NCBI RefSeq assembly: GCF_015207525.1
Contig: NZ_JADEWR010000002.1
Location: 12,501 to 76,500, forward strand
Reading direction: 5' to 3'
DNA length: 64,000 nt
Source of the DNA: Nodosilinea sp. LEGE 06152
GTDB taxonomy: Bacteria > Cyanobacteriota > Cyanobacteriia > Phormidesmidales > Phormidesmidaceae
A program made the translations under genes and the position numbers. The notes under the pieces are model-generated. The model saw nothing but the letters and a program-made list of their open reading frames with translations, searched no databases and was not told the DNA's origin. Positions 45,241-53,442 of the stretch are shown in pieces; the stretch's first letter is position 1, and each line of letters starts with the position of its first letter.

Positions 45241-46233
45241 CTACTGTCCAATAGATGCATCCTCAATGAGGTAAACATTATCTTTTTCAGCCAAAGAGTA
45301 CTCGTATATTCCCTTTATTTTATGATAATTTCCTGTTTTAAGATAAGTAGTTTTACCAAGCATTGCAGCCAGTATACCTACATGTAGTCGAGTAGAAACG
45401 ACAACTTCAGAATTAACAATCAAATTGTTAAATCTATCAAAATCACAAAGAGCAGGATCGCTAATATCAGCGGCAACAACAGGTAATCCCCGAGTATTCG
45501 GATACTTTTCCGAGATTAAATTTATCTGCTCTTGAACAAACGGTCTATGCAAATCCATTGAAACTATTTTGGAATAGTTCAAAAGCCTTCTTAATGGCCA
45601 AACCAAGCTGTTATTGATAGGACGTTTAACAGACCAAGGAATTTTCTTTTTAATTGCTGTCACCAATCCAGGCTTTTGAGGTCTATTAATTCTTGTTGTA
45701 GTTTCAGGATCGTTTCTTTCTACAATTAAAATGTGCTTTCCTTTGCTTTTTCTATGTAGTCCCTTCAAATAATTTGAATTACTCAAAAAGAAAGCCATAT
45801 CATGATCAATTCCCAATCTAACTTCCGTTGAAAAGTTTATACCTTGAAGAATCTCAAGGCTGTATCGTTCTCGAGAGAAAATATACGCAGGAGATTTACG
45901 ATCGGCAAACAAATCGGCAAAATTAGTAGATTTAAAGAAAAAGCTAGAAGGGAATATTATTAGTGGAGTTGAAGGATAATCACTATTATACATCTTGAGT
46001 TTTCCAAGCCCATGAGACCATATGTCAGTCATCCCTGCACCACCATTAATTGCTATCAAATCTGCTTCAGCCGCATTTTCTACAACTTTCATGTTGGCAG
46101 TTTTTATGGCAATCAAGCTACCCATAGTTATTAAAGCGTCACCGTTATTGCCTTCTAGCTTCTCAAAAAATACCTTTTTGTTAGCGTATAATGCCAATAC
46201 TTCTTGCAGGGAATTCAAGATCTCTTTGTTCAT
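45241..46233 (-). CDS. Polysaccharide pyruvyl transferase family protein
   Basis: 330 residues of the PS_pyruv_trans family, which adds pyruvate ketals from phosphoenolpyruvate to sugars, giving acidic polysaccharide. Seen: the N-terminal EKLEGNNGDALITMGSLIA, AINGGAGMTDIW, and the C-terminal EVVVSTRLHVGILAAMLGK with the conserved R-H that contacts PEP. The coding DNA is visibly more AT-rich than the glycosyltransferases beside it, has no HIP1 site and is rich in Asn, Lys and Ile, suggesting transfer from another genome. Confidence 0.88.
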   Translation of the reverse strand: MNKEILNSLQEVLALYANKKVFFEKLEGNNGDALITMGSLIAIKTANMKVVENAAEADLIAINGGAGMTDIWSHGLGKLKMYNSDYPSTPLIIFPSSFFFKSTNFADLFADRKSPAYIFSRERYSLEILQGINFSTEVRLGIDHDMAFFLSNSNYLKGLHRKSKGKHILIVERNDPETTTRINRPQKPGLVTAIKKKIPWSVKRPINNSLVWPLRRLLNYSKIVSMDLHRPFVQEQINLISEKYPNTRGLPVVAADISDPALCDFDRFNNLIVNSEVVVSTRLHVGILAAMLGKTTYLKTGNYHKIKGIYEYSLAEKDNVYLIEDASIGQ

Positions 46234-46285
46234 AGTATTTGAGAATTAACGTTACTAGTTCTATTGGTCAAAGCTAATAGTTTAA

Positions 46286-48136
46286 TCAAGAGAAATTTTT
46301 TGAGCCTTGCTGCATCTGGTGATACTTCCAAAGCTCACCACGAAGACCTAAAAGCTCTTGGTAAGTACCCTGCTCAACAACGTGTCCTTTTTCCATAACG
46401 ACAACCTTATCTGCTCGCATAATGGTTGATAAACGGTGAGCAATAGCTATAACCGTTCTACCCACCGATAGTTCCTCTAAAGATTGTTGAATTAATCGCT
46501 CTGATACAGAATCTAAAGCGCTTGTAGCTTCGTCTAAAATCAAAATTTCTGGATTTCTTAACAACGCGCGAGCAATAGCAATCCGCTGTCTCTGCCCGCC
46601 AGAGAGCCTTACACCGCGATCGCCTAGCACAGTCTCTAATCCCTCTGGCAAAGATTCAATAAACTCCAATGCATTGGCCAAGCGAGCTGCTTCAAAAACG
46701 TCCTTATCGCTTATGTTATCTAATCCATAGGCGATATTGCCTCGTACAGTAGCGTTGAAGATAAAAGTCTCTTGGCTTACAATTGCCATCTTCTGGCGCA
46801 CTGAAGTAATGTCAAATTCTCGCAGGTCAATACCATCCAGCAAAAGTTGTCCTTGAGTGGGGTCATAAAACCGTGCAATCAAATCTGCCAGAGTAGATTT
46901 GCCAGCCCCAGAAGCGCCTACTAGAGCTACGGTTTGCCCCTTTGGAATAGCCAGCGTAATGCCTTGTATCACAGGTTCTTCCGGGGTATAGCCAAAGTCA
47001 ACGGCAACCAGTTCTATAGCCTTCTGTAAACCACCAAATGAACGATAACCGTTTTGAAGATAGGGTTTATCATCAACTCTTAAAAAGTTTTCTATATTAT
47101 GAATTGCTCCTTGCAAGTTGCTTAGCTCTGCAAATCGTCCACTTATCTCTTGCACAGCGGGAGTCATTCTTACCAAAATAAAAATAAATGTTAGAAGCGA
47201 AGCAACTTGCAAACTTCCATTAGGGACGTAGATAGTCATACCTAATACGATAATACCAACTAGAATAACGCTGGCTAGGGCCTCAACAATAGGTTTGACA
47301 GAAGCGAATCGTATAACTGCATTCATAGTTGCTGCTTCTACCTGATCAGACGCATGGTAGAAACGATTGCGTTCAAAGTCCTGAGTTGCAAATGCTTGAA
47401 CCGTACGAATACCGGTAATAAACTCAACAGCAATTGATGATAATTTCCCTCTTGCCACTGAAAGGGGAAAGCTAGATTCTCGAATGTATTTATTCAATGT
47501 TGTTATGCTAGCAGCAGCAATACTAAAGAGCACTACTGCAATAGAGGTTAAAGGCCAAGAAATTCTCATGGCCATTACAACATAAGCAGCCGTGATAACA
47601 GCTCTGATAAAGATATTACTGAAGGTGCCTACGGCCTGTCTAGTCTGAGTAATTTCTACAGTCAGAGTGTTAATAATTTCTCCAGTCTTTGTTTGGCCAT
47701 AAAACTCGAGGCTAAGCGATTGCAACTGCTCAAATATTTTCTTGTATAAGTTGTTTACTAGTCTTACTCCACCTCTCTCTGCTGCAATAATACCTGCGTA
47801 ACTAAAGGCTACCCGCAAAATAGTTGACAACAAAATCAACCCAGAAACACGATAAAGCTGGTTAACGGGTGACGAGTTAATACCTAGTATAGTGACATCA
47901 AACCATTCAAAACCTGTACTAAAAGGTTCTCCACCAGGCTCTACCAGCTTTTGCAAAAAAGCCAGCAAAAAGCTAATACCAAAAGCTTCAAAGAGGCCAG
48001 CAAGCAGAGAAAGAACAAGTACAGAAGCAATAATGCCTGGAAATCGCCTTATTTCTCTTAGTAGTAACTTGTTGTTACGCCAAAATTCAGTTTGCTTTAA
48101 AATTGCGCGTAGAAATTCTGGTTTATGTAAGGCCAT
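46286..48136 (-). CDS. ABC exporter with fused permease and ATPase (MsbA/HepA/PglK-like)
   Basis: 616 residues. Six membrane segments (about 30-340) with the ABC exporter fold, including RGGVRLVNNLYKKIFEQLQS. The ATPase has Walker A VGASGAGKSTLADLI, a Q-loop, signature LSGGQRQRIAIARAL, Walker B ILILDEATSALD and the switch His in AIAHRLSTI. Cyanobacterial HepA, which is needed for heterocyst polysaccharide, has this design, as does the lipid-linked oligosaccharide flippase PglK. In this locus a flippase role for repeat units is plausible. Its DNA is more AT-rich than the core genome. Confidence 0.9.
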   Translation of the reverse strand: MALHKPEFLRAILKQTEFWRNNKLLLREIRRFPGIIASVLVLSLLAGLFEAFGISFLLAFLQKLVEPGGEPFSTGFEWFDVTILGINSSPVNQLYRVSGLILLSTILRVAFSYAGIIAAERGGVRLVNNLYKKIFEQLQSLSLEFYGQTKTGEIINTLTVEITQTRQAVGTFSNIFIRAVITAAYVVMAMRISWPLTSIAVVLFSIAAASITTLNKYIRESSFPLSVARGKLSSIAVEFITGIRTVQAFATQDFERNRFYHASDQVEAATMNAVIRFASVKPIVEALASVILVGIIVLGMTIYVPNGSLQVASLLTFIFILVRMTPAVQEISGRFAELSNLQGAIHNIENFLRVDDKPYLQNGYRSFGGLQKAIELVAVDFGYTPEEPVIQGITLAIPKGQTVALVGASGAGKSTLADLIARFYDPTQGQLLLDGIDLREFDITSVRQKMAIVSQETFIFNATVRGNIAYGLDNISDKDVFEAARLANALEFIESLPEGLETVLGDRGVRLSGGQRQRIAIARALLRNPEILILDEATSALDSVSERLIQQSLEELSVGRTVIAIAHRLSTIMRADKVVVMEKGHVVEQGTYQELLGLRGELWKYHQMQQGSKNFS

Positions 48137-48160
48137 AGACTTGTTTACCTAGAAACCACA

Positions 48161-48188
48161 AAAAAAGAGCGTCCTTACAGGGCGCTCT
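48161..48188 (-). terminator. Intrinsic terminator between the 118-residue gene and the ABC exporter
   Basis: 9-bp stem (AGAGCGCCC... on the minus strand, arms 48166-48174 and 48180-48188, one G-T pair) followed on the minus strand by a run of six to seven T. It separates transcription of the two leftward genes. Confidence 0.85.
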
Positions 48189-48220
48189 CCATACATAATC
48201 GGTTAATTAATCTTATTCCA

Positions 48221-48577
48221 TTACCCCATCGTCACCGTCTTCCGTTGGGGTCGCTTGCGCTCCGATCGCCGTACACCCCCTGCCATCTCATACTCATAGC
48301 TATCGCGACCAAACTTTACCTTTACTCCACTCAGCATATGCTCAGACATTTCGCCCAATGCCCGTTCCTCTGCCAGCATCTCGTTATACAGATTATCTAC
48401 ACTCGATAGCAGCGTATTATACTTCTGCTGCTTGGCCCGCAGCCCGTTAATTGCCTCCCAATACATTTCCAACGTTCGCCCATTGCCCAAATCTAGCTCC
48501 GGCTCGATCGACACCATTGATGTAGCCCGCAGCTCAGCCTTTTCTAAAATTCCAGATAGTCTTTTGCGTCTCGACAT
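48221..48577 (-). CDS. Small conserved-looking cytoplasmic protein, unknown function
   Basis: 118 residues, mostly helical. The middle (TLEMYWEAINGLRAKQQKYNTLLSSVDNLYNEML) looks like an antiparallel coiled coil. The end has VKFGRDSYEYEMAGGVRRSERKRP and a basic tail. I do not recognise a named family; similar small proteins with the YEYEMAGG(V/T)R pattern occur in filamentous cyanobacteria as far as I recall. It has its own terminator. No link to polysaccharide synthesis is evident. Confidence 0.75.
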   Translation of the reverse strand: MSRRKRLSGILEKAELRATSMVSIEPELDLGNGRTLEMYWEAINGLRAKQQKYNTLLSSVDNLYNEMLAEERALGEMSEHMLSGVKVKFGRDSYEYEMAGGVRRSERKRPQRKTVTMG

Positions 48578-48748
48578 AATGCAGATGCCCCAATGGCTTT
48601 AAAAAACAGTGTTGGTACTATTGCCAACCTCCATACTGTAGCCAAACACCAGGCTCATCATCACCGTATAAATTAGGATCCCTTTAAAATAACTTTGTGG
48701 TTGAGCCCTTAAAAGATCCGAGAATTCCCTCAGGGCAATAAACCTTTG

Positions 48749-49027
48749 CTAAAAAGCATTAAAGCTTTCTTTGCACGGCTTTAGCTTTTCTCTGAAGCAC
48801 TTATAGCTTTCCTCGCAACCCATAAGCCTTCCTTTGAAATGCTTGCTGATTTCTTTGTATGGCTTGAGCCCTCCGTTGCAGCGCTCAAGCCATACAAAGA
48901 AAAGCTTATAGGTTCTGAAGCAGTGCATAAGCCGTGCGACCAACGGCTCAAGCTGTCCTTTGCACCCACAGCAGTTCTCGATTAAGTGAAGTACACAACC
49001 GCTAGGTTCTAGATTTCCCCGGTACAT
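48749..49027 (-). CDS. Possible repeat protein, or non-coding repeat DNA
   Basis: 92-residue open frame whose last 40 residues are three tandem 14-residue units (GLKPYKEISKHFKG, RLMGCEESYKCFRE, KLKPCKESFNAF), with a fourth related stretch at residues 32-45 (RLMHCFRTYKLFFV). Cys and aromatic residues recur at fixed positions. No ribosome site is evident and I recognise no family. It may be coding, or a relic of a repeat array with structural function. Confidence 0.25.
   Translation of the reverse strand: MYRGNLEPSGCVLHLIENCCGCKGQLEPLVARLMHCFRTYKLFFVWLERCNGGLKPYKEISKHFKGRLMGCEESYKCFREKLKPCKESFNAF
48752..48934 (-). repeat. Degenerate 42-bp tandem repeats
   Basis: Three units in register (48752-48787 partial, 48788-48829, 48830-48871) and a fourth at about 48893-48934, each with the pattern GGCTTAnnn...GCnnnnnAAAGCTnTAAnnGCTT on the minus strand. 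Confidence 0.6.
48850..48902. repeat. 19-bp perfect inverted repeat
   Basis: TTTCTTTGTATGGCTTGAG (48850-48868) pairs exactly with 48884-48902 around a 15-nt loop. No adjacent U-run. A second shorter hairpin (GCTTAT/ATAAGC) follows immediately. Confidence 0.85.
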
Positions 49028-49605
49028 TAGGTTACCTAAGCCTCACTTGGTTCCCCCCCGATAAACGGGGCAGGGGAGATAATCGTGATGTGTTTCAACC
49101 GAGTGAAATTCGCTGTATTTAGCTCTCTGCTTACTTCTTTAACCATGGCAAACGCTACCTTCAAGTAGCACATCTGCATAGGTACACCTATCCTATCTAC
49201 TGCCCCGTCGCCTCACAGGCGTTCAAGGACAGGGCAAAGAAACTGAGATCCTGAAGACCATCAAAGCCCCTCTACCAAGAGCCCCTTCAAGAAGGGGGTG
49301 TACTCAGGTTGTTATTTTCCTTTACAAGGTTAAAACGTCTATCCCGGAAACATCTGCGGTCTGTGTAGAGCTTTTTCGAGGGTTAAGCGTTCAGTAAAAT
49401 ATGTATCAAAACTTTAAAAACATCCGGATGGCTGATTTGAAAATTTCTTAGGTCTTATCCGGACAACAGATTAATAAAAGGTAAAGAGAAGGTAAAAGAG
49501 CTACCCTTGTTCCCAAATCTGACAGATTAATCGATAGATTGACTTTAGAGCGGATGCAACTGCGTCATAGGGTTGCCCTACCGAAATATTTATCACCCAT
49601 GAGCC

Positions 49606-50337
49606 ATGCAAGAAATGTTAAACCGCCCTGTAGAAGTGGCGGTTAAGCTTCCTAAAATCACTCGTTTCTTAGGTGCTGCGGTGGCTTTGGCCGCAGTAGG
49701 CCACATCGTTGTACATGCTTTATCCTTTTTATTTGACATTACAAATACGCCCTTCGTCGGTATTTTCTTATTCTTTAGCATGGGTCAAGAAGCTAACTTG
49801 CCCACCTACATTTCGGCCCTCAACCTACTACTGTCTGGAGTGTTATGTGGAATAATCGCTTTCCATGAGCCAAAGCTCAAAAACCGCCTGGGCTGGCATT
49901 GGGCTGGGCTTTCTGCCGGGCTCGTACTCATGAGCATAGATGAAGCTGCAAAAATCCATGAGGGTATTGTCGGGGTTTTTCTAGAAATGTCTATAGGTCG
50001 AGGCACAGGTATTTTTTATTACCTGTGGTATCTCGTGTATATTCCAATTGTGGTAATTGTTGGGTTTTTGTATTTCCCCTTTCTAAAGTGTTTGCCCTTA
50101 CGATATTCAGCGCGCTTTTGCTTAGCAGCTTCAGTTTTCTTAAGCGGAGCTATTGGGTTAGAAATGCTGGAGTCTGTTTTGAAGTATGCTCAAATTAATA
50201 CAGCTATTAGCATGTTGTTTGAAGAAACTCTTGAAATGCTCGGCATTGTTATTCTTATTCACACATTGCTAATGTATTTATCAGAGCGTAGGTTTGCCCT
50301 AACCCTTAACTTTGCCAACTCAAATCGTGATAAGTAG
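49606..50337 (+). CDS. Multipass membrane protein of unknown function with DEAAKIHE motif
   Basis: 243 residues with about six or seven membrane segments. A conserved-looking motif, SIDEAAKIHEGIVG, sits at about residues 108-121, and a second acidic cluster FEETLEMLGIVILIH near residue 205; together they put Asp, Glu and His residues at membrane boundaries. I recall a broad uncharacterised bacterial group with S(I/L)DEA..IHE but know no function. It is the only rightward gene in the middle of the polysaccharide locus, with AT-rich DNA unlike the core genes. A hairpin follows. Confidence 0.75.
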   Translation: MQEMLNRPVEVAVKLPKITRFLGAAVALAAVGHIVVHALSFLFDITNTPFVGIFLFFSMGQEANLPTYISALNLLLSGVLCGIIAFHEPKLKNRLGWHWAGLSAGLVLMSIDEAAKIHEGIVGVFLEMSIGRGTGIFYYLWYLVYIPIVVIVGFLYFPFLKCLPLRYSARFCLAASVFLSGAIGLEMLESVLKYAQINTAISMLFEETLEMLGIVILIHTLLMYLSERRFALTLNFANSNRDK

Positions 50338-50363
50338 TAAAACTTATCTAAGGAGGCTCGAAC

Positions 50364-50390
50364 GCAGTAGCCAAAATTACTGGCTACTGC
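50364..50390. terminator. Hairpin 27 bp after the membrane-protein gene
   Basis: GCAGTAGCCA and TGGCTACTGC, a 10-bp perfect stem with a 7-nt loop. No U-run follows, so termination is uncertain; RNA end protection is an alternative. Confidence 0.5.
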
Positions 50391-50597
50391 AAAGTGAAAT
50401 AGCCCTAAGATATGCACTTTCAGATTGCCACAAGCATTGATTTGCCTCAGAGGATGCCAAGCTATTCTCCGCTCTCCTCAAGCTGCTCAAGACAAATTTT
50501 CTAGATCGACGCTCAACATTCTCAAACGTTCCGACAAGCAATCGCATAGCAAACGTTAGACCTCTGCTGCTGGCCACTCTAACGCACCCTCGCTGCC

Positions 50598-51293
50598 CTA
50601 ATAGGCCCCTCGGCTGAGCACCACAGCCCCAACTGTTTGGCAAATCAGCATCACATCGTACCTCAGCGACCACTGAGTTTGGTAGTCCAAATCCATCTTA
50701 ACAATTGCCTCAAAATCTTTGATATGCGATCGCCCCTGGGCCTGCCACTTGCCCGTTAGCCCCGGCTTTACATTCAGTCGCTGCCAGTGGTGAGGTTCAT
50801 ACTGCTGCACCTCCGCTACCGTCGGCGGGCGCGTACCCACCAGGCTCATGTCGCCCCAAAGCACATTCCAAAACTGCGGAAACTCATCCAAGCTGGTGCG
50901 CCGCAAAAACCTGCCCACTCGGGTAATGCGGGGGTCATTGTCGTTTTTAAAGATGAGGCCCTGGGCCTGGTTTTCTACCAAATGTCTTAGCTCATCGGCA
51001 TTGGTTACCATTGAGCGAAACTTCCAAATCCGAAAGGGTCGCCCTCGGTAGCCACAGCGCACCTGACTGTAGAATACTGGGCCAGGGTTGTCGAGCTGAA
51101 TGGCGATCGCAATAGGCAGCAATAAAATTAGTGTAATCAACACTCCCAGCAGCGCCCCCACAACGTCTAGACATCGCTTAAAGAACGACGTGGCCGAAGG
51201 ATGGGTAGGCCACGAACCAACATCTGGAATAGCTGGCTCGACCCCGAGATCAACCGGTTCGACTTTAAAAAACGAACGCAAGTAAAAAAACAT
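50598..51293 (-). CDS. Initiating sugar-phosphate transferase (bacterial sugar transferase family)
   Basis: 231 residues of the WcaJ/PssA type C-terminal domain, which moves a hexose-1-phosphate onto undecaprenyl phosphate and so starts each repeat unit. An N-terminal ~30 residues precede the membrane helix (KRCLDVVGALLGVLITLILL), with FYSQVRCGYRGRPFRIWKFR, KFRSM, and RRTSLDEFPQFWNVLWGDMS followed by LVGTRPP as catalytic motifs. The large N-terminal membrane domain of PglC/WbaP long forms is absent, as in short monotopic forms. Confidence 0.93.
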   Translation of the reverse strand: MFFYLRSFFKVEPVDLGVEPAIPDVGSWPTHPSATSFFKRCLDVVGALLGVLITLILLLPIAIAIQLDNPGPVFYSQVRCGYRGRPFRIWKFRSMVTNADELRHLVENQAQGLIFKNDNDPRITRVGRFLRRTSLDEFPQFWNVLWGDMSLVGTRPPTVAEVQQYEPHHWQRLNVKPGLTGKWQAQGRSHIKDFEAIVKMDLDYQTQWSLRYDVMLICQTVGAVVLSRGAY

Positions 51294-51468
51294 ACACTTG
51301 TCAAAGGTTTAAACTACGCAGAGACCAGATATCTTTTGGTAGATGGTCTTTACGACTCTCAAATGCGCCATCGCAGGATGCGCCAGTTCAGCTCAGCGAT
51401 GCATTGAGATGACGGTCTTATCGAATCGTGCCATAACGTACCTGCATTGTTCAGCGACGGCTTTTTAC

Positions 51469-53253
51469 TTAACTCCTAACAAACTCATATCCTGCAGGCA
51501 AATCTGTGACCATTACCCTAGTCTGACCATTTGAGCTTACAAAAACTGTTTTGAGATCGGGCAAAGACTCAAACTCAGAAATCGTTTTTTTATCACTGTC
51601 TTTATTAAAAAATCCACGAGAATAGCAGATTAAAGGGCACTCTTTTTCATCAGTTACCCAAAATATTTTAGCTGGTCGACTTAAGTACGCTTTTTCCCAA
51701 AACTCTCCATCGGGTATGCGTCGAATTCCCACAGGATTATCTGGATTGAGATAGTCCATGTATTTAGTATATCTTTGAGCAAAAAACAGAGCTTTGGGAT
51801 TTTGAGCTTTCAATTCAGCTAAAAGCTTTAGAGATTCCCTATCTTCAGACAGCATGATATTACTAGGGTAAGGAATTTCAAAGTTTTCCCTAGGATCTAG
51901 ACCAAAAGGTAGTGCCGCCAGAGACATTGCTCCATAGTCAGCAAAATAGTAGATCGGAGCAATCAACACATTAAACAGCACAAAGATAATTACAAGCCCC
52001 TTTGCCATCTGCTTATATAGCCAGGAGAAGCGAGGCAAAGTCAATAATTTGTAAGCAATTAAAATTAAACAGACCTTGAGCGGGTAGTAATATCTTTCAT
52101 CCTCAAGCGGGCTGTATGTCAGCACAGGAGCGAGCGCAGACGAAAATATGATGAATGAAATAAGTAGATTTGAGAGTAGCAGGGGAGTATGTAAACCAAA
52201 ATCGTCTGACCTGCTTCGGTCTATACAGGCCCTTTTATATCGCACCAAAACCACAGGAAGCGATGCAAAAAGCAACAAAAAAACTAATCCAACACAGATA
52301 TTCAGGGCCGAATTTGTTGCCAAAATATCTTGAATTTTGCGTGGATCGATACCGGTTAAGAAATACAAACTGGAAAAGCTGGAAAAGATGAGATCAACCG
52401 ATGGAATCAACCAGTTGTCAGTATTCTCACCTAAATGTTTTGCGCCGTGGTCATACAGCAAATTGCCTAAAGGATTTGCACCAGTCTGGGCCTTGGCCAC
52501 ACTATTAAATAAGAGAATCGGAAACACAACGAAGCCAGCGAAGGCGGCAAAAATGCAACCAGAGATGACCATCGATTTTATCTTGGGTAAGAATCGATAG
52601 CCGATTACCACAAAAGCGGCTATCAACAAAAAGCCGCTAGCGTAGCGAAAAGCCAGCAGCAACCCTATGGTTAATCCTAGCAAAGCCGTAGCGGCAAGGC
52701 AAAAACGGCTTTTTAGCACAAATAGCAGCAGCAGGGTAACGACAGGTGTACCCGCCCACAGAAAAACATCCGTGCCTTGAATAGTCCATGAAGGGGTATA
52801 AACCAGAGGCAGAATAACCGAAATCACCAAGTTAAATGGGATAAATACCGTTCCCACTCTAATGGGGTTTACCAGGCAGCGAGAGGCAACCATAGCCCAG
52901 GCTACCCAGCCAATTACAGTAGTGAGGCTATAGATGGTCTTCAGGGCGATCGCCGTAGACGTACCCAGGCGTAGAAAAGCCGCCACCAGCAGAGGGAGGC
53001 CAGGCGGAAAGTGAATTAATGTTTCTGAAATAGGAGGCAGGCTGAGGTCGAGTTGCGGGGAAAAGGCGTTTGTCAATCCCAACCCCTGGGCCAGCCGATG
53101 AGCTGCATCTAGCTGAATGCTCAAATCCCAGCTAACTGGAAGTGGCCCAAACAGCCGAATTAACGTTACCAGGGCGGCGGTTACAAGTAGCGTTACAAAA
53201 ACCTCAATATTGCCGCCGCTGAGGCGAGAAAGGGTTGCGTTGAGGCGAGCCAT
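51469..53253 (-). CDS. Multipass membrane glycosyltransferase-like protein (GT39/GT83 type)
   Basis: 594 residues with about ten to twelve membrane segments. The first periplasmic loop has SWDLSIQLDAAHRLAQGLGL followed by a short PISETLIHFPPGLP, the layout of GT-C transferases (ArnT/PMT group), where an Asp in this loop is catalytic. The last ~130 residues form a soluble periplasmic domain. It probably modifies the polysaccharide or proteins outside the membrane with a polyprenyl-phosphate sugar; the exact reaction is unknown. AT-rich over the 3' half. Lies 175 bp after the sugar transferase gene start. Confidence 0.75.
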   Translation of the reverse strand: MARLNATLSRLSGGNIEVFVTLLVTAALVTLIRLFGPLPVSWDLSIQLDAAHRLAQGLGLTNAFSPQLDLSLPPISETLIHFPPGLPLLVAAFLRLGTSTAIALKTIYSLTTVIGWVAWAMVASRCLVNPIRVGTVFIPFNLVISVILPLVYTPSWTIQGTDVFLWAGTPVVTLLLLFVLKSRFCLAATALLGLTIGLLLAFRYASGFLLIAAFVVIGYRFLPKIKSMVISGCIFAAFAGFVVFPILLFNSVAKAQTGANPLGNLLYDHGAKHLGENTDNWLIPSVDLIFSSFSSLYFLTGIDPRKIQDILATNSALNICVGLVFLLLFASLPVVLVRYKRACIDRSRSDDFGLHTPLLLSNLLISFIIFSSALAPVLTYSPLEDERYYYPLKVCLILIAYKLLTLPRFSWLYKQMAKGLVIIFVLFNVLIAPIYYFADYGAMSLAALPFGLDPRENFEIPYPSNIMLSEDRESLKLLAELKAQNPKALFFAQRYTKYMDYLNPDNPVGIRRIPDGEFWEKAYLSRPAKIFWVTDEKECPLICYSRGFFNKDSDKKTISEFESLPDLKTVFVSSNGQTRVMVTDLPAGYEFVRS

Positions 53254-53399
53254 GTTTAGATCCTCAGTTTCTAAAACTTTTTGCGATCGAAACGGCGTGC
53301 TCCAATATCAAAGTAGTCACTTAGCCAGGGGCAAAAACGGTTCGGCCCCTGGTTATTAGGTAACAGCTATAGATCAATAGGTGGTCCTAATTTTGGTCG

Positions 53400-53427
53400 G
53401 GTGCGTCATCGCTTGGGGTGACGCACC
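53400..53427. repeat. REP-like hairpin downstream of gmd
   Basis: GGTGCGTCA (53400-53408) and TGACGCACC (53419-53427), a 9-bp perfect stem with a 10-nt loop. The GGTGCGT/ACGCACC type recurs widely in filamentous cyanobacterial intergenic DNA. It may also end the gmd transcript. Confidence 0.6.
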
Positions 53428-53442
53428 AAAACAAACTTCGAC

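Larger units (their letters stand above)
48578..49605. other. One-kilobase gene-poor region with repeats and hairpins
   Basis: Between two divergent genes. Right half (49028-49605) shows only a small CCCCTT-CAAG-AAGGGG hairpin near 49280-49300 and AT-rich DNA before the membrane-protein gene. The left half has an unusual 42-nt repeat structure and a 19-bp perfect inverted repeat, described separately. Confidence 0.6.

Noticed and set aside
48749..49027. CRISPR-like array in the gene-poor kilobase
   Set aside because: Units are degenerate, contiguous and coding-periodic, with no constant repeat/spacer alternation and no cas genes.
50377..50673. Open frame of 98 residues on the minus strand
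   Set aside because: Low similarity to any protein pattern, overlaps the 3' end of the sugar transferase and covers an intergenic hairpin.
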